Below are positions 45,490-57,192 of a stretch of 64,000 bases of DNA, piece by piece. The DNA comes from Hemileia vastatrix (Eukaryota > Basidiomycota > Pucciniomycetes > Pucciniales > Zaghouaniaceae): NCBI GenBank assembly GCA_030280995.1, contig JASXTE010000017.1, positions 25,060,498-25,124,497 on the forward strand. The letters run 5' to 3'. A program made the translations under genes and the position numbers. The notes under the pieces were generated by a model that was not told the origin of the DNA, ran no database searches, and worked only from the letters and a program-made list of their open reading frames with translations. Each line of letters opens with the position of its first letter. The first letter of the stretch is position 1.

Positions 45490-46973
45490 ATGGCTGGATC
45501 TCCTTATGTTAACCCTTCTACTCTCCCTTGCTTCACTGCTCCCAAGGACTATGCCTGCAAACAGTGCATCCACATGTGCAGACCTTGCACATTCACTCTT
45601 CCAAATCCTGAATCCAAATTCTACTACAGGGCTTGTGACTCTTGCTATTCCAAAAAGAAAAGATGTGACAGAGACCCCAACTACCCTATTCCTCCTCCTT
45701 CACCTTTCAACAAATACATCTCCAGATCCCCTACCAGATCCCCAGAGCTTGGTCCTTCCTCTTCCTCTCTATCTTCTGCTCCTTCCAGAAGATCCAGAAG
45801 CTCAGCTTCCCACACTCTTCCCAAAAGACCAGCCTTAGCTTCCCAAGAAACTGCTTTTATCTCTGCCAAATTAGCTCCAAAAGCTTCAAGATTATTTTCC
45901 AGGATTCTAGACTGCGTCCAGTCGTCCCGGCCAACGTCGGGCGGCCTGCCCGCCTCACCAAACAGTGAAAATTAGGGCCAAAACCTCCAAAAACGGCCAG
46001 AATAGAGCCAAATTCATTCAGACAACAACAACAACTCAACCCAACTACCTCCTACTGCTCCCAGAGCAATGCAATCCACCCTTCCAAAGTCCAAAAGCAC
46101 CAAAATTTCTCAGATTTCTAAGAGACCTGCCAGAGAATCCCAAGAAGAAACCAGAACACCTCACACTGCTCCACAACAACAACTTTGTCCCCAACTAAGA
46201 CAAAGAAACTACACCTCTCCTCTTTCATCCAACTACTCTTCTGACAGTTCCATCTCTTCAAAATCTCCATCCAGAAGAGATCAATCTGCTTCCAAATCCC
46301 CCTCTCCTGCTCCATCCTTTAACAACCCTGGTACTCCATTACCAGCACCTCCTCCAGCTGAATCTAACAGAAATAACAACCACAACAACAACAACAATCT
46401 CACTGCTCTAACTAGGCCCCAGGAACATCAGCATCCCAGTTCAACTTCTCAGGATCCTTCAGAGGAAGACAATGAAAATCCATATCTTTCCCTAGTTGAT
46501 CCACCCACTATGAACATTACAAAATTGTCAGAGATCTATATCCCAGCTGCTTACAGATTTGATGAGCTTCCAATCAGTAAGTACCAAATTAATTATTCCA
46601 TTTCTTCAACAAAAATAATTACTGATCCAATTCTTCTTGTCTAGTTGGCACCCCTCCTCCTGACTCTATTATTGGAGTTGGCCAACCTCTTGAAACTTCT
46701 TTGACCCTGGATTATGGAGACATGAAGAAACAGCTAAGCACCATGTGTTCCAACATGCTAAAAGCCTTTGCCCTCCATGGACCTTTGAATGACTTTGTAA
46801 AATCCCTGAGAATGTGCCTGTTAGACGACCACTGGAAAATGTCTAGGATAATTAAACACACCCTCAAGCACTCCATTCCTGCCTCTTCTTCTTCCTCCTC
46901 TGAACTTCCCTCTAATCCAATTCCTGACCATTACAATCCCTATAATCTCTCCAGCAGGATGCACTTCAAATAA
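45490..46973 (+). CDS. Antisense Zn2Cys6-like protein, gene 1 of copy C
   Basis: The ATG at 45490 starts MAGSPYVNPSTLPC. Cysteines are spaced CX2CX6CX15CX2CX6C, the second half with YSKKKRC as in zinc-cluster activators. Proposed exons are 45490-45964, 46022-46576 and 46645-46973 (452 aa). Intron 2 (46577-46644) is strong: GTAAGT, branch ACTGAT, TCTAG, phase kept. Intron 1 (45965-46021, GTGAAA to TTCAG) is weaker but removes two in-frame TAGs. The middle is Ser/Pro/Asn/Gln-rich and disordered, with an Asn run. The C-terminal ~100 residues (LDYGDMKKQLSTMCSNMLKA...) look folded and helical. Antisense to the element. A transcription-factor-like role is inference from the Cys array and activator-like composition. 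Confidence 0.65.
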
Positions 46974-48309
46974 CACAGTGCTTCCCACAATCCCAACAAA
47001 AAACAAAAACGTCATCACAATCCAGACCAGCCTCCAGAAGCTTCAACATCCAGACAATGAGCTCCTGCAAAAGATTAGAAACATAATAATAATATAAAAC
47101 AATTAATGATAATAAATTCAAATTTTTTTTTTATGTAAGATACTAATATATTAAAATTAAAAATTTATAAATAAAATAAAATAAAATAAAATAAATGAAA
47201 TAAAATAAAATATAAAAAATAATACAAATGGTATCCCCCAGCCAATTAATTTGCTGATCCCCTGATACCTTACCCACATCCAAGTGCCCCTTGATGTGGA
47301 TACACAATTAATTCTTTTAAATGGTTAACTGAAAACAAAATTCAAAAAATTTAGAAATTCAGAAAATTATAAAAAATAATGAAACACAGAAACACATGAA
47401 ATAAATAATAAATAAAAAGAAAATAGCATTGCCCGGCCAATTGATGAGCCTTTCCCCACCAATGCTTGCCCACATCCAGGTGATCCTGAGGTGGTAACAC
47501 CTTATATTTTTGATTTTATAATTTTAAACAACCCCCATTAAAAAATTAAAAGAAAAAAAAAGAGAAAAAAGAAAATAATCTAAAACTGCTATCTAGCAAA
47601 AACATAAATGCAAAATCAAAGACAGTCCAGCTCCATAGATGGTCCAATAAGAGAAAGTCCGGTCCATAGAAATAATCACTGGGTGGGCTCTCTCCAATAA
47701 GTAAAAATGATGGGAGACCACCAGTGATCCACCACCAATCTGAAAGAACCAAAGATAAAGAATCAAGTCCCAAACCAGTATAAAGTCATAGTGGACTTGA
47801 AACCTGAAAAATAAACAACAGAAATAGAATTCAACTAGGCAAAACAAAAGACTTGAGACAGACATTCTGGGGTAACTGTTCTACAGAGCAGCCAGCTCAT
47901 CAGTTACCCCCACACTTGCCACAATAAAATCTAGAAGCCCCCCCTGGATACCTTCTAACCAACAAATCACAACATCCAACACAATAAAGCAAAACCAATA
48001 AAATTGAAGAGTCCGGCACTTGAAAACCAAAGGAATTACCAGTTTAAAGTCATAGAGGACTAAAACCTGTGAAAAGAAACCAATACTAGGATTCAACCAA
48101 ATTAAGAGAAAGGGTTGGAAACAGACAATCTGGGGTAACTGTTGATAGAGCCGCCAGCCCATCAGTCACCCCCACACTTGCCAAGACAAAATCTAGAGGC
48201 CCCACCCATGGGTACCCTCTAACAAAAGTTTCCAACAAACAGATGCATAGCATCACCACAAAAAAAACCAAGATTAAAGAATGATCAGTAGTTTATCCTC
48301 ATTGCGGAG
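46974..48309 (-). other. 3' region of copy C between Pol and the antisense genes
   Basis: No gene. In element sense it holds two hairpin modules (GGGGTAACTG ... CAGTTACCCC type) at about 48131-48173 and 47871-47911, each followed by CTTGCCA and a TCTAGA-GCCC tract. It also has two CAGTTTAAAGTC boxes, and two ~190-bp-spaced copies of a GATGTGGG..AAG ... CAATTGGC block (about 47430-47500 and 47230-47300). It ends in AAATA repeats near 47170-47215. All of these are repeated in copy D at 62791-64000. Confidence 0.6.
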
Positions 48310-51300
48310 TCAATCTTCTTCATGCCTAGTGCCTCTGGGATAAAACCTCTTCACTTGGTCTTCAGCCACCCTCTTTTTTAAGACTGCACCATCCAACTCT
48401 TCTAAAACATAAGAACCTTTAAACACCTGAGATCTGACTCTGTACGGTCCATTCCATCTGTCAGTAAACATTTTCCCCCACTGACTCTCCAAACTTCTAT
48501 TATACACCAAAACCAAACAAACAGGTTTCAAGGGATTCCTGAGTATATGAGCCAACTTCTTGTCCCAGTATCTGACTGATTTTTTCCTAATCTTCATCAT
48601 TCTAGAGTATGCCTTCTCCTGACATTCCTCTCTACATTCCAACTGTTGCATCCTGGCACAGAGAAAATCTTCTGTTGAGTGCACGTCATCCCAATCAATT
48701 CAAAGATAAGAGACAGCTTCCAAGTCCAGTGGTAGAACCGCTTTCTGACCAAAAATTAACTCATAAGGAGAATAGCCAGTTGTCCTCTTCACAGTGACCC
48801 TATCAGCAAATAACACCAAGGGTAAATAATGCCTCCACTTTTCAGCACTATCTCCGCACATCTTCACCAAAGCATTCTTGATAACTTGATGGCCTCTTTT
48901 GACCATGCCTTCAGCTTCAGGATAATACGGTGTAGCCACTCTAACTTTAGAACCAACAATAGCCACAGCTTCATTAAATTCGCCACCAAACTCTGGCTCG
49001 CCATCAACAGTCACCAACTTCATTAACCCATACCTATAAATCTACTCCTTCTTCAAAAACTCTGCCACATTCTTGGCAGTCAAAATAACCAGAGGCACTG
49101 CCTCAACCCAACCAGACAAATCATCCCTAGCAACAATCAAGTATTTATACCTGCCTTCTTTTATATGGACAGCATCCAGACTGACTCTTCCAAAAACAGT
49201 TGATTCTCCAGTAGCACAGCCCACCTCTTTAGGTTTCAAGTGACTTCTTCTTTGAAATTCTTCACAAGATTGAACCCAACCCTGCACAGCCAACTTCATA
49301 CCTGGCCACCAAAATCTGTCTTCTAATCTTCTATAAGTCTCACCAAAGCCTCTATGACCAAGGTCTTCATGCAAAGACTTCAAAACCAATTCTTGACCCT
49401 TCTTCTGAGTCACCACCACTTGAGGATCCTCATCAACCGCCTTCCTGACACATAAAATCCAGGAATTTTCTTCATGATTGCCAACCAAGTATCATCATCA
49501 CAACTATCTGGCCTCTCCAAGGGAACCAGAAATTCCACCAAAATAAAATAAAACCCAGACTGACCCCAGGTCTCATCTTCAAAATCTACCAAAACAACAG
49601 TCAAGGGTACAATTCTATCACCAAAATCACCAGTATGAAAATGAGCTAATTGAGCAGCCCAACCACAACACCAATCCTTAAATTTCGGCACGTCCTTCTC
49701 TTTCCACTGAACCTTGTGAGAATCCAGTTCACTAACAAAAACACCCTTTTCCAATTTTGAGCTGTCCCAAACAACAACCCCATCTTCATCAACAAAAACA
49801 TCCTGATCACCAGAATCAGGATCAGATCCAGCCAGTTTAACCTATTGAGGGAGGTCAGAAAAATCTTTAGCACCCTTTGTGCTGGCCCTAACCACTGGAA
49901 CATCATGGTCAAACTCTTCAGCCTCAGAATCTTCATCTGTAGGTGGCCTCCTTTATAATCCATCAGGCATAGTAAAAGTTTTACCTGGTTTGTGTACCAG
50001 GTCAAAAGAAGAATGTTGAATAAATGCCACCCATCTAGTCATTGGAGCATTTGGAAGACTAGGTGTATTGATCATCTGAACCAAAGATTTTGCATCCACC
50101 TGCAGCTCAAAATGCTGCCCGCACAAAACTGTCTGTAGCTTCTTTAAAACTTTAGCTACGCCACACAATTCCAACTTAGGTTGAGAATACCTAGATTCCA
50201 CCACATTAAACACCACAGACTCATATCTTACTGGCCTGACCCTCCCAGTCTTATCCTCCTGAGATCAAACAGCGCCAGCAGCAATATAACTTGAGTCCAC
50301 TGCCAGATAAATTTTTCCAGTACCAACACCATAATCCAACTTGTGAAGAACAATATCTTCACCAACAACCTTTTTCAACTTCTGATAAGCCTCTTCGCAC
50401 TCTTCAGTCCATTCCCAATCTGCATCTTTTTTGGTCAACCTCCTTAAAGGTGAAGCCAACAAAGAAAAATCCTTAATAAAAATCCTGACATATACACATA
50501 CACCCAAAAATCCCCTGACTTCAGTAGTACTTTTAGGCCTTGGCCATGACTGGATATTATTAATCTTCTTCTTTGCCATAATCCTTCCCTCTTTACATAC
50601 CACATGACCCAGAATTTCCAAAGCAGGAACACAACAACAGAATTTTGACCCTGAAATGGTCAAACCAGCCTCTTCAATCCTAAACAACACTCTCTCTAGA
50701 GTTATTGCATATTCCCACACAAACCTCCTTATGCCAGGGTTCTCTGCTAACACCTCATTACCATAATCAGTGGATGGTCCTTTAATTCAACCATCATCAA
50801 TAAAAATACCAGCATGATTAGGAACCTCATCCTGCAAAATCCAAGCCATCTGTGCTTGATAAACTGCCACTGAATTAGTTGCTCCTTGAGGCAACCTAGT
50901 GAGCTGAAATCTTCCCAAAGGAGTCTCAAAAGTTGTGAGAGGCCTTGAATCCGTATGTAGTTACCTCCCATCATAACCACCCATAATATCACCCAAACCA
51001 TAACACACCCTTCCAGCAAACGCTTCAACAAAATCCTCTGCACTTGGTGGAATACCAGCGTCCTTGATAGTGACTCCATTCAAGGCTCTAAGATCATGAA
51101 CCACCTGCAACTTTCCATTCTGCTTCTTTACACAGAACACCGGACTTGAGTAACTGGATGTTGACTGTTTGTATAACCCAGTCCTGACTCTTTCCCTAAC
51201 AATCTCCACAAAATCCTCTCTGATAGCGGCTGGAATCGGAATAGGTTTTATTTGCCAAGGTTCATGGCAAACCACAGGAATCAAGTAAGGTTCCCCATAA

Positions 51301-52480
51301 GAGTGCTTCAATACACCCCTTTCCTCCTAAACAAACGCCACAGCTTTTTCCCTTAGCACAATAACGTGCAACAACAACTTCTTTTCTTCTTCAGACAACC
51401 ACCCATTAGGACCAATATTAACAACTTTCAATCTTTCCACAGTCACCCTAGCCGTCTCTACAAATTCTGGAGTATTCTTCACCAAAGGAGTACAGTGCAG
51501 ATCTCTCAACAAAGGAGGTCTCTTCAAGGGCGGATTCAAACCCACAGGCATAGGCTCATTGACAGGCCTAATCTTCTGTGCTACCTTCTTATACTTTGCC
51601 GCTCCACCTTCAACTTGAGGGATCTTCAGAAATTCTTCATCACCAGACCTGGAACAAAAACCAAGGGTTTCCCCATTGCTCACATATGTGGCCAAGGTAA
51701 TGTTTTTGAAAGGTGTAGAAGAAACCCTAGCAGTGCACAATTGGGAGGACTTACTTTTACACCCCAATCTCACCACTTCAAAACTTTTCCGCAATTCCAC
51801 ATCTTCATCCTTGCTTCCAACTTCCAAATCTTCAAATCTTGATTCATTTTCTGAATCACATCTTCTAAAATTGTGCAGTTTATCCTCATGCTGGAGGCCC
51901 AAAAATTGATCATGATGATCTTCTCTCTTCAAAATTTTCTGCAGTATAACCTCATGCTGGAGGCTCAAAAATAGATCTTGATGATCTTCACAAAAATATT
52001 TTGCATCTTCTTTCTTCATTATCTTCAGATTTTTTTCTTGATTTTCATGAATTATCTTGAAATTTTTATTTTCTTTTCTTGAGTTTTCTTCTTACCTACA
52101 AAAATAACCAGGGGTTTCCCCAATGCTCACAGGTGTGGCCCAGGTAATGTTTTTGAAGGGTGTAGAAGAAACCCTAGAGGTGCACAATTGGGAGGACTTA
52201 CTTTTACACCCCAATCTCACCGCCCCAAATCTTTTCCGCATATCTTTCAATAAAGATATATAACCAATCTTCTTCCTTGAACTTGAATTAAAAATAATTA
52301 AGAATCTTGAGAGAGAACAGAGACTTGATAAAAAACTTGATGAATACTTTCAAAGAAGAGAAACAGTAAAAAGAGAAAGATGAAAATCCACTTGGTATAT
52401 CTCCAAGGGAGCTGACCTACTACAACCTGGGATTTCCTCATCTCGGGGAGAGGTTGTAGCACTAGGGTGATCAGCCCTTA
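48310..52480 (-). pseudogene. Family-2 Pol (RT-RNase H-integrase), copy C
   Basis: Order on the minus strand: N-terminal linker with repeats (to ~51600), RT (SSPVFCVKKQNGKLQVVHDL at ~51140; active site IFIDDG at ~50790), a TGA directly after it, connection (RGFLGVCVYVRIFIKDF), RNase H (YLAVDSSYIAAGAV; QVDAKSLVQM), integrase zinc part (HEDLGHRGFGETYRR ... CEEFQRRSH, with one Cys changed to Phe), integrase core (LDAVHIKEGRY; KLVTVDGEPEFG; PEAEGMVKRGHQ), C-terminal YPRGTRHEED, stop at 48310. The start codon in the junction is ATA instead of ATG. Stops at about 51327, 50265, 49042 and others inactivate it. No chromodomain. Confidence 0.85.
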
Positions 52481-52483
52481 TTA
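52409..52483 (-). promoter_or_regulatory. Gag/Pol junction hairpin, copy C
   Basis: Same outer and inner stems as copies A and D (inner CTACAACCT/AGGTTGTAG). The overlap reads TAATA, so the Pol ATG has been lost in this copy. Confidence 0.7.
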
Positions 52484-54862
52484 CTCTAAAAAAGACAGAC
52501 TCTCAATAGAGTCTGAGCCGCGCTCCAAAAAACCAGAGGCAGCACCCACTTCCTTCCTTCTCCTTCAGCATTCCATGCACTGGCACATTGAAGAGAAACC
52601 AGGCCTAGTCTCCCAACCATCTTCTCCAGGGGATGACAACCTCATGTGAAGCCTCCTTTCGTCTTCACCAGTCAACTCCAAATTGATTCCCAAATCAAAT
52701 TGATAACCAATTCTTGCCTGAAAAGCCATCAAGAATGGTCCACCCAAAACTGCTTTTACATTACCTTTAGCAATGTAAAAATGAACCTTCCCTGAGGCTC
52801 CTCCAACATCTAACTTCACAAATTCTGAAGTTCCAACCAATTCAGTGACATGGCCATCGATCCCTCTCAAATTCCCACCAATACCAGTTTTGATGGGGAG
52901 GCCCATATGAGTTGCCTCAAACAAAGAAATCAGGTTTATCTGAGAACCTGAATCCACCAATGCCCTTGCCTCCCTGTCATTCAGAGTGACATTGACATAT
53001 CCCAGAGGAGCAGAAAAATGAGTTTCCAACCCCTCACCAAACTTTTCAGCAGAATCACAAATGTATTCCACCTCACCAGAAGAAACTCTTCTCCTGGTCA
53101 ACAACTTCTTCTGCCTATCAGCCAACCCTGGACTGATAGCATACAATTCCCCATAAGATAGGGAAACCTGACCCTGATTCATCCTTTCCAGGAAAGAGTC
53201 CATATCATTAACTTGACCAGACACTACTTGCCTCTCAAATTGAGCTCTTTGCTTCAACACCTTGGTCCTAGAAGCTTCTTGAGGACCAGCACCACCAACA
53301 GATTTACCATTAACAGGAACCAAACCAGATCCCTCAGCAGAACCTCTGACTCCAAAAAGCTTTGGCAATGAAGCCAAAGGGAAATCCTCCTCAGAGTCAG
53401 AATACACCTCCATTGGCATTGGATCACCATTCAGATCCAATGCACCAAAACTAGGGGGGCCCATATCAGCCATACCCTTCTGCATCTTGTACAGCTCCTC
53501 TTTGCTGTACCTCTTCCTAGCTGCACTCAACTTAGGATCCCCCTTTAAAGCATTTGGCTTTGGTTGGGCCTGAGAACTGCTCTTATGCCTACCCACCTTC
53601 CCTGCTTCCACATCATAAACACCAGCCAAGCATTCACCACTTGACTGTCCACCACAAGAATACAACTCCAAACCACCAAAGGAAGTAGAAAAAGAGACCT
53701 TATTGACCTCCTTCACCTTTCCCTTGACGTCCTCATCTACCTTAACAGAAGACTTCCCCTGATCAGGAATCTCCTCAAACCTTGGCCTCCTTTGATTGAG
53801 ACCACCCCTTCTCCTGACCAAATCAACAGGAGCCTGCCCCTCACTGGGCTTCACAAAAGAACTGTCAGGGAACTTAAAAACTTTGCCATCAAACTCCAAT
53901 TTTCCTTCAGACACATCTCTGTTCAGTGCCCAACAATCATATGACCTGTGCCCCCTCCTACTGCAATAAGAGCAAACCCAAGGATCACTCCTACCAGCCC
54001 TCCTTTTAAAATCTCTTGGCTGAGAAGGTGCCTTATTAACCTTCTTGGCCTCCTGAACAAAAATGTGCAGCTGTTTTGTAAGATCAGTCAACTGCTCCAC
54101 CATTGGGTCCCTCTCCTGTTTGGGAACCTGCACCAAATTCTTCTCCTCCTTCTTCTCTCTAACTTCCTCTTCAGCCAAAGCCTCACTGACTTTGCTGACA
54201 TACTTTGCACACCCCTCCTGATAGGTGTCCACAGCCAATAACTTCAAATGGGCCTTAACAGCCTCCTTCACCATATCCAAGGCAGGCAATTTCTGATCCC
54301 CATTACAAAGAGTATTCATCAATTCCTTTCTTGACAACTCCTTCAACACATCCATCCTGACATCTCTAGCCAGGGCAGACCAAAAAACATCCTTGGCAGC
54401 AATTTCATGTGCCAGCTCCTCCACTTCCACCAAGTATTCCACCACATGATCAAACTGTAGCAAAAACTTCTTGTAACTATGTAAGTTACCAACACCACCA
54501 TAAGATTGCCATTCACTGACAACCTTGTTCAGATCCACCATAGTGAACCTGACCCCCCATCTATCCACCATCTCCCTACACAAAAATTTCCAATCCCTCT
54601 TCTTGTAGCCAGACATGGCCACAATCTCCTTCTCCACTGACCTATCACCAATAAAGAAGGTAATCTGCTTCACCATGTCCAGGTAGGAAGCACCATCCAC
54701 TCCAGAAGCAGTTTCTTACTTCTCTAGAAACCACTTGACATCCTCCCCATTAAACTTGGTACCATCCCAAGTTTTAATTCTCACACACTCCCTCACCATC
54801 ACAGAAGGAGGACCATCCCCCCCACTGACAGTCACCACAGGAATAGCAGAACCAGAAGCCAT
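52481..54862 (-). pseudogene. Family-2 Gag-protease, copy C
   Basis: The ATG at 54862-54860 (MASGS..). Codon 49 is TAA (54718-54716) where copy A has TAT. After it the frame is open for 711 codons: Gag core, intact zinc knuckle CSYCSRRGHRSYDC, disordered middle, KRYSKEELYKMQKGMADMGP, protease motif ALVDSGSQINLIS (DSG intact) and a GGNLRGIDGH flap-like segment. A TGA replaces the last Cys of CQCMEC at about 52565; the family stop is at 52481. Only two nonsense changes separate it from a full frame, making it the best preserved Gag-PR here. Confidence 0.85.
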
Positions 54863-54932
54863 TCCTCCTGACCAAAACACCAAAAAGAGCCAACCAAAGA
54901 AAACAGAGATTCCAAAGAACTAGCAAGTTCTA

Positions 54933-54949
54933 CCCCATGTTGGGCGCCA
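54933..54949 (-). promoter_or_regulatory. Primer-binding site, copy C
   Basis: TGGCGCCCAACATGGGG on the element strand, 4 nt inside the LTR end GGATTGTCTACA. Confidence 0.75.
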
Positions 54950-54953
54950 GAAA

Positions 54954-56045
54954 TGTAGACAATCCTTAGTACTAGCTATAGGCCTTGACCAAGGGAGTTG
55001 GAGAAAAACCAGAGAGAAAATCCCCTGTTCCTTTAGAAAAATAGAGTGAGATTTACTTGCTAAAGTAAGTTGGTTCCTGTTTTGCTAAAGCTCCTTTTTA
55101 ACACACTTGACTGCTTGATGAGCCAAGAAAGTAGTCGCCAGATAGACTACCAGACCAAAGAACTGAAATGTAGAACAAATTCTTCAATAGAGAGAGAAAA
55201 GATACTTGATGTAAGCTGAAAATCCACACCAGAGACAGCAATAATACTTGCTATAGCTTGCAAGACTATAACAGAGAAAACAGTTGCCAAAGTTAAGTTA
55301 AATGAAGAACTTACTTGCAACAAACACAGCCAATTGTGGCCAGAAAAAAGTGAAAACTGAGTGAGGAACAGTGATATCACCTCCGGATGGTTGTATGATG
55401 ATTAAGGTTGCCCCAAACTGTCTTATTCACTATGTACACACAGACCACTAACTAAGAGCCCAAGCGCACCCACCAATCTGGCGCCTGTACCCGCCAAATT
55501 TCATAAAAAACCCTCCTGGAGCGCTCCCCAACCTCCTAAAACAGAGGCGGGCGGGCCACCCGACGTCGGAGATGCCGCCTGAAGCGGCCCGGCCTCCCTG
55601 AAGCTAGAAAACCAATAAAAACAACTAATCTACTTAGAAAAATTAGCTACAACTACTAAAACCTTTAAAACACGGAATTTCACTATAACAACATTGGGAC
55701 ATGAAATATAGAGAAAAATTAGCTCTATCCAATGGTACTAAGCACTTAACCCTAAGACTTGAGGTTAGCCCATAAAACACGAAAAACAAAATTAAACAGC
55801 AATCTTTTATAAATGAAAAATGAGGAAATGACCCCTTAAAACTTAGAATATGAAAAATGTCTACAAGACATAAAATATAGAGAAAAACCAGGGCTATCCA
55901 ATGATAGTACCCACATACCCGCAGACCCAATATCCACAGGATAAAACCAGAAAAATACCAAATTTCTTAACAGATGTCAATTAAGACATGCACAAACAGC
56001 GCCAAATCACACAACAAAGGCCCCTGCCAATGTTGGAAGACCACA
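54954..56045 (-). repeat. Family-2 5' LTR, copy C (1092 bp)
   Basis: Canonical TG...CA ends in element sense (TGTGGTCTTCC ... GATTGTCTACA). Equal in length to the LTR of copy A. Flanked on the right by family-2 pol DNA at 56046. Confidence 0.9.
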
Positions 56046-56275
56046 CCGTCTCTATAAATTCTGGAGGATTCTTCACCAAAGGAGTACAGTACAGATCTCT
56101 GGACAAAGGCGGATTCCAGCCCACAGGCATAGGCTCATTGACAGGCCTAATCTTCTGCGCTACCTTCTTATACTTTGCCGCTCCACCTTCAACTTCCGAG
56201 ATCTTCAGGAAATCTTCACCACCAGACCTGGAACAAAAACCAAGGGTTTCCCCATTGCTCACATGTGTGGCCAAG
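56046..56275 (-). pseudogene. Family-2 Pol fragment next to the chromovirus LTR
   Basis: The minus strand encodes the piece ATHVSNGETLGFCSRSGG ... KIRPVNEPMPVGWNPP ... PPEFIET, which corresponds to copy D 59280-59530. The end at 56275 is CCAAG, directly followed by the chromovirus LTR; copy A resumes with CCAAG GTAATG at 21011 after the same LTR. The other end is cut by the copy C LTR. Confidence 0.8.
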
Positions 56276-57078
56276 TGTCACCGGACAACCTACGCACAAG
56301 GTCGAGGATGTTCCTGCAAGTGAGATAAAAGGTTCAGATACTTCTTCGAAGCACAGAGGGATAGTTCAAGGAAGTGGTTCGAAGATGTCTCGAAGGAAGA
56401 ACTACTGCTTCCAGTTATGTTCGAAAAGGATTCTAATATAATTGAGCGGTAATATTAAAATTCTCAAGATCTCACAAAGGGTTGGAAAACTCAACAATCA
56501 AAGATTTAGGATTTAGATATGATTATTGAGAAAATAAAGAAAGATACAATAATAATGATTTTAACTTAGAGTTTTATCACTATTAACTATAAATACATTT
56601 TATAATTTAATTCTAAGGAATATCGAGCCAAAAACCCCACCCCTTTTATATCCTTTACTCCTCCTCGCATTGACCTCATACTCATCCACTATTCTGCACA
56701 CCACAAACCATTTAAAATATATCCGTTACACCTGGACCCTCCTCATTAACATCCGTTAACCCCTTAATCCTTCACTAACCGTTCCGTCCATGCTCACTAC
56801 CCCTTAATAATCCACAGATATTTCATAAACTTTTTAATGTACTATTATATTAACTATTGCGCTGTGCGTCGCTTATTGGGAAAAAACTAAGACACACTAT
56901 TGAGAGATTGACTAATTTAGATTTAGAGTTTTAGGCTAGCGCGATTGAATAGCGAGTACACAAAGGAAAGTTGCAGTTGCTATGGAGAGTTGCTTTCTGC
57001 GCCTCGAGTATGGATTTGAATGCTTTAGTATTGATTTAATGAGCTACTTTTACCTCGAGTGTCACGTGGCGCGTGACA
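56276..57078 (-). repeat. Uninterrupted chromovirus LTR (803 bp)
   Basis: Plus strand starts TGTCACCGG and ends GGCGCGTGACA. It matches 9307-9614 plus 20516-21010 and proves the TAT duplication of the 10.9-kb element. Since internal chromovirus DNA follows at 57079, it is the 3' LTR of another chromovirus copy. Confidence 0.9.
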
Positions 57079-57192
57079 AATGCCCGGGTATAAGAACGCA
57101 AGCTCCGTTGAGCGTAAAACATATTTCCCACACTAATTTCCCTTTCTGTTTACTTAATTATTATTTCATCACTTTAATTCATTATGACGGAC
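57079..57192 (+). promoter_or_regulatory. Second copy of the antisense promoter/leader, ending in ATG ACG GAC
   Basis: Matches 2502-2615: TATAAG at about 57090, pyrimidine-rich leader, ATG at 57184. After the third codon the sequence switches to family-2 gag at 57193, so the promoter now points into copy D. Confidence 0.7.

Larger units (their letters stand above)
42977..56045 (-). mobile_element. Family-2 Gypsy copy C, complete end to end (13.1 kb)
   Basis: In element sense: 5' LTR 56045-54954, primer-binding site, Gag-PR, TAATA/hairpin junction, Pol (RT-RH-INT), ~1.3-kb 3' region with repeats, two antisense genes, polypurine tract, 3' LTR 44046-42977. No matching target duplication is found (CATGT on the left, CCGTC on the right), so the ends may have been shuffled by recombination, or the 3' LTR belongs to another insertion of the same family. 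The two LTRs differ (1092 versus 1070 bp, several substitutions). Right flank is family-2 pol; left flank is copy B. Confidence 0.7.

Noticed and set aside
42977..56045. A clean target-site duplication for copy C
   Set aside because: Flanks are CATGT and CCGTC; they do not match, so I do not claim an undisturbed insertion.
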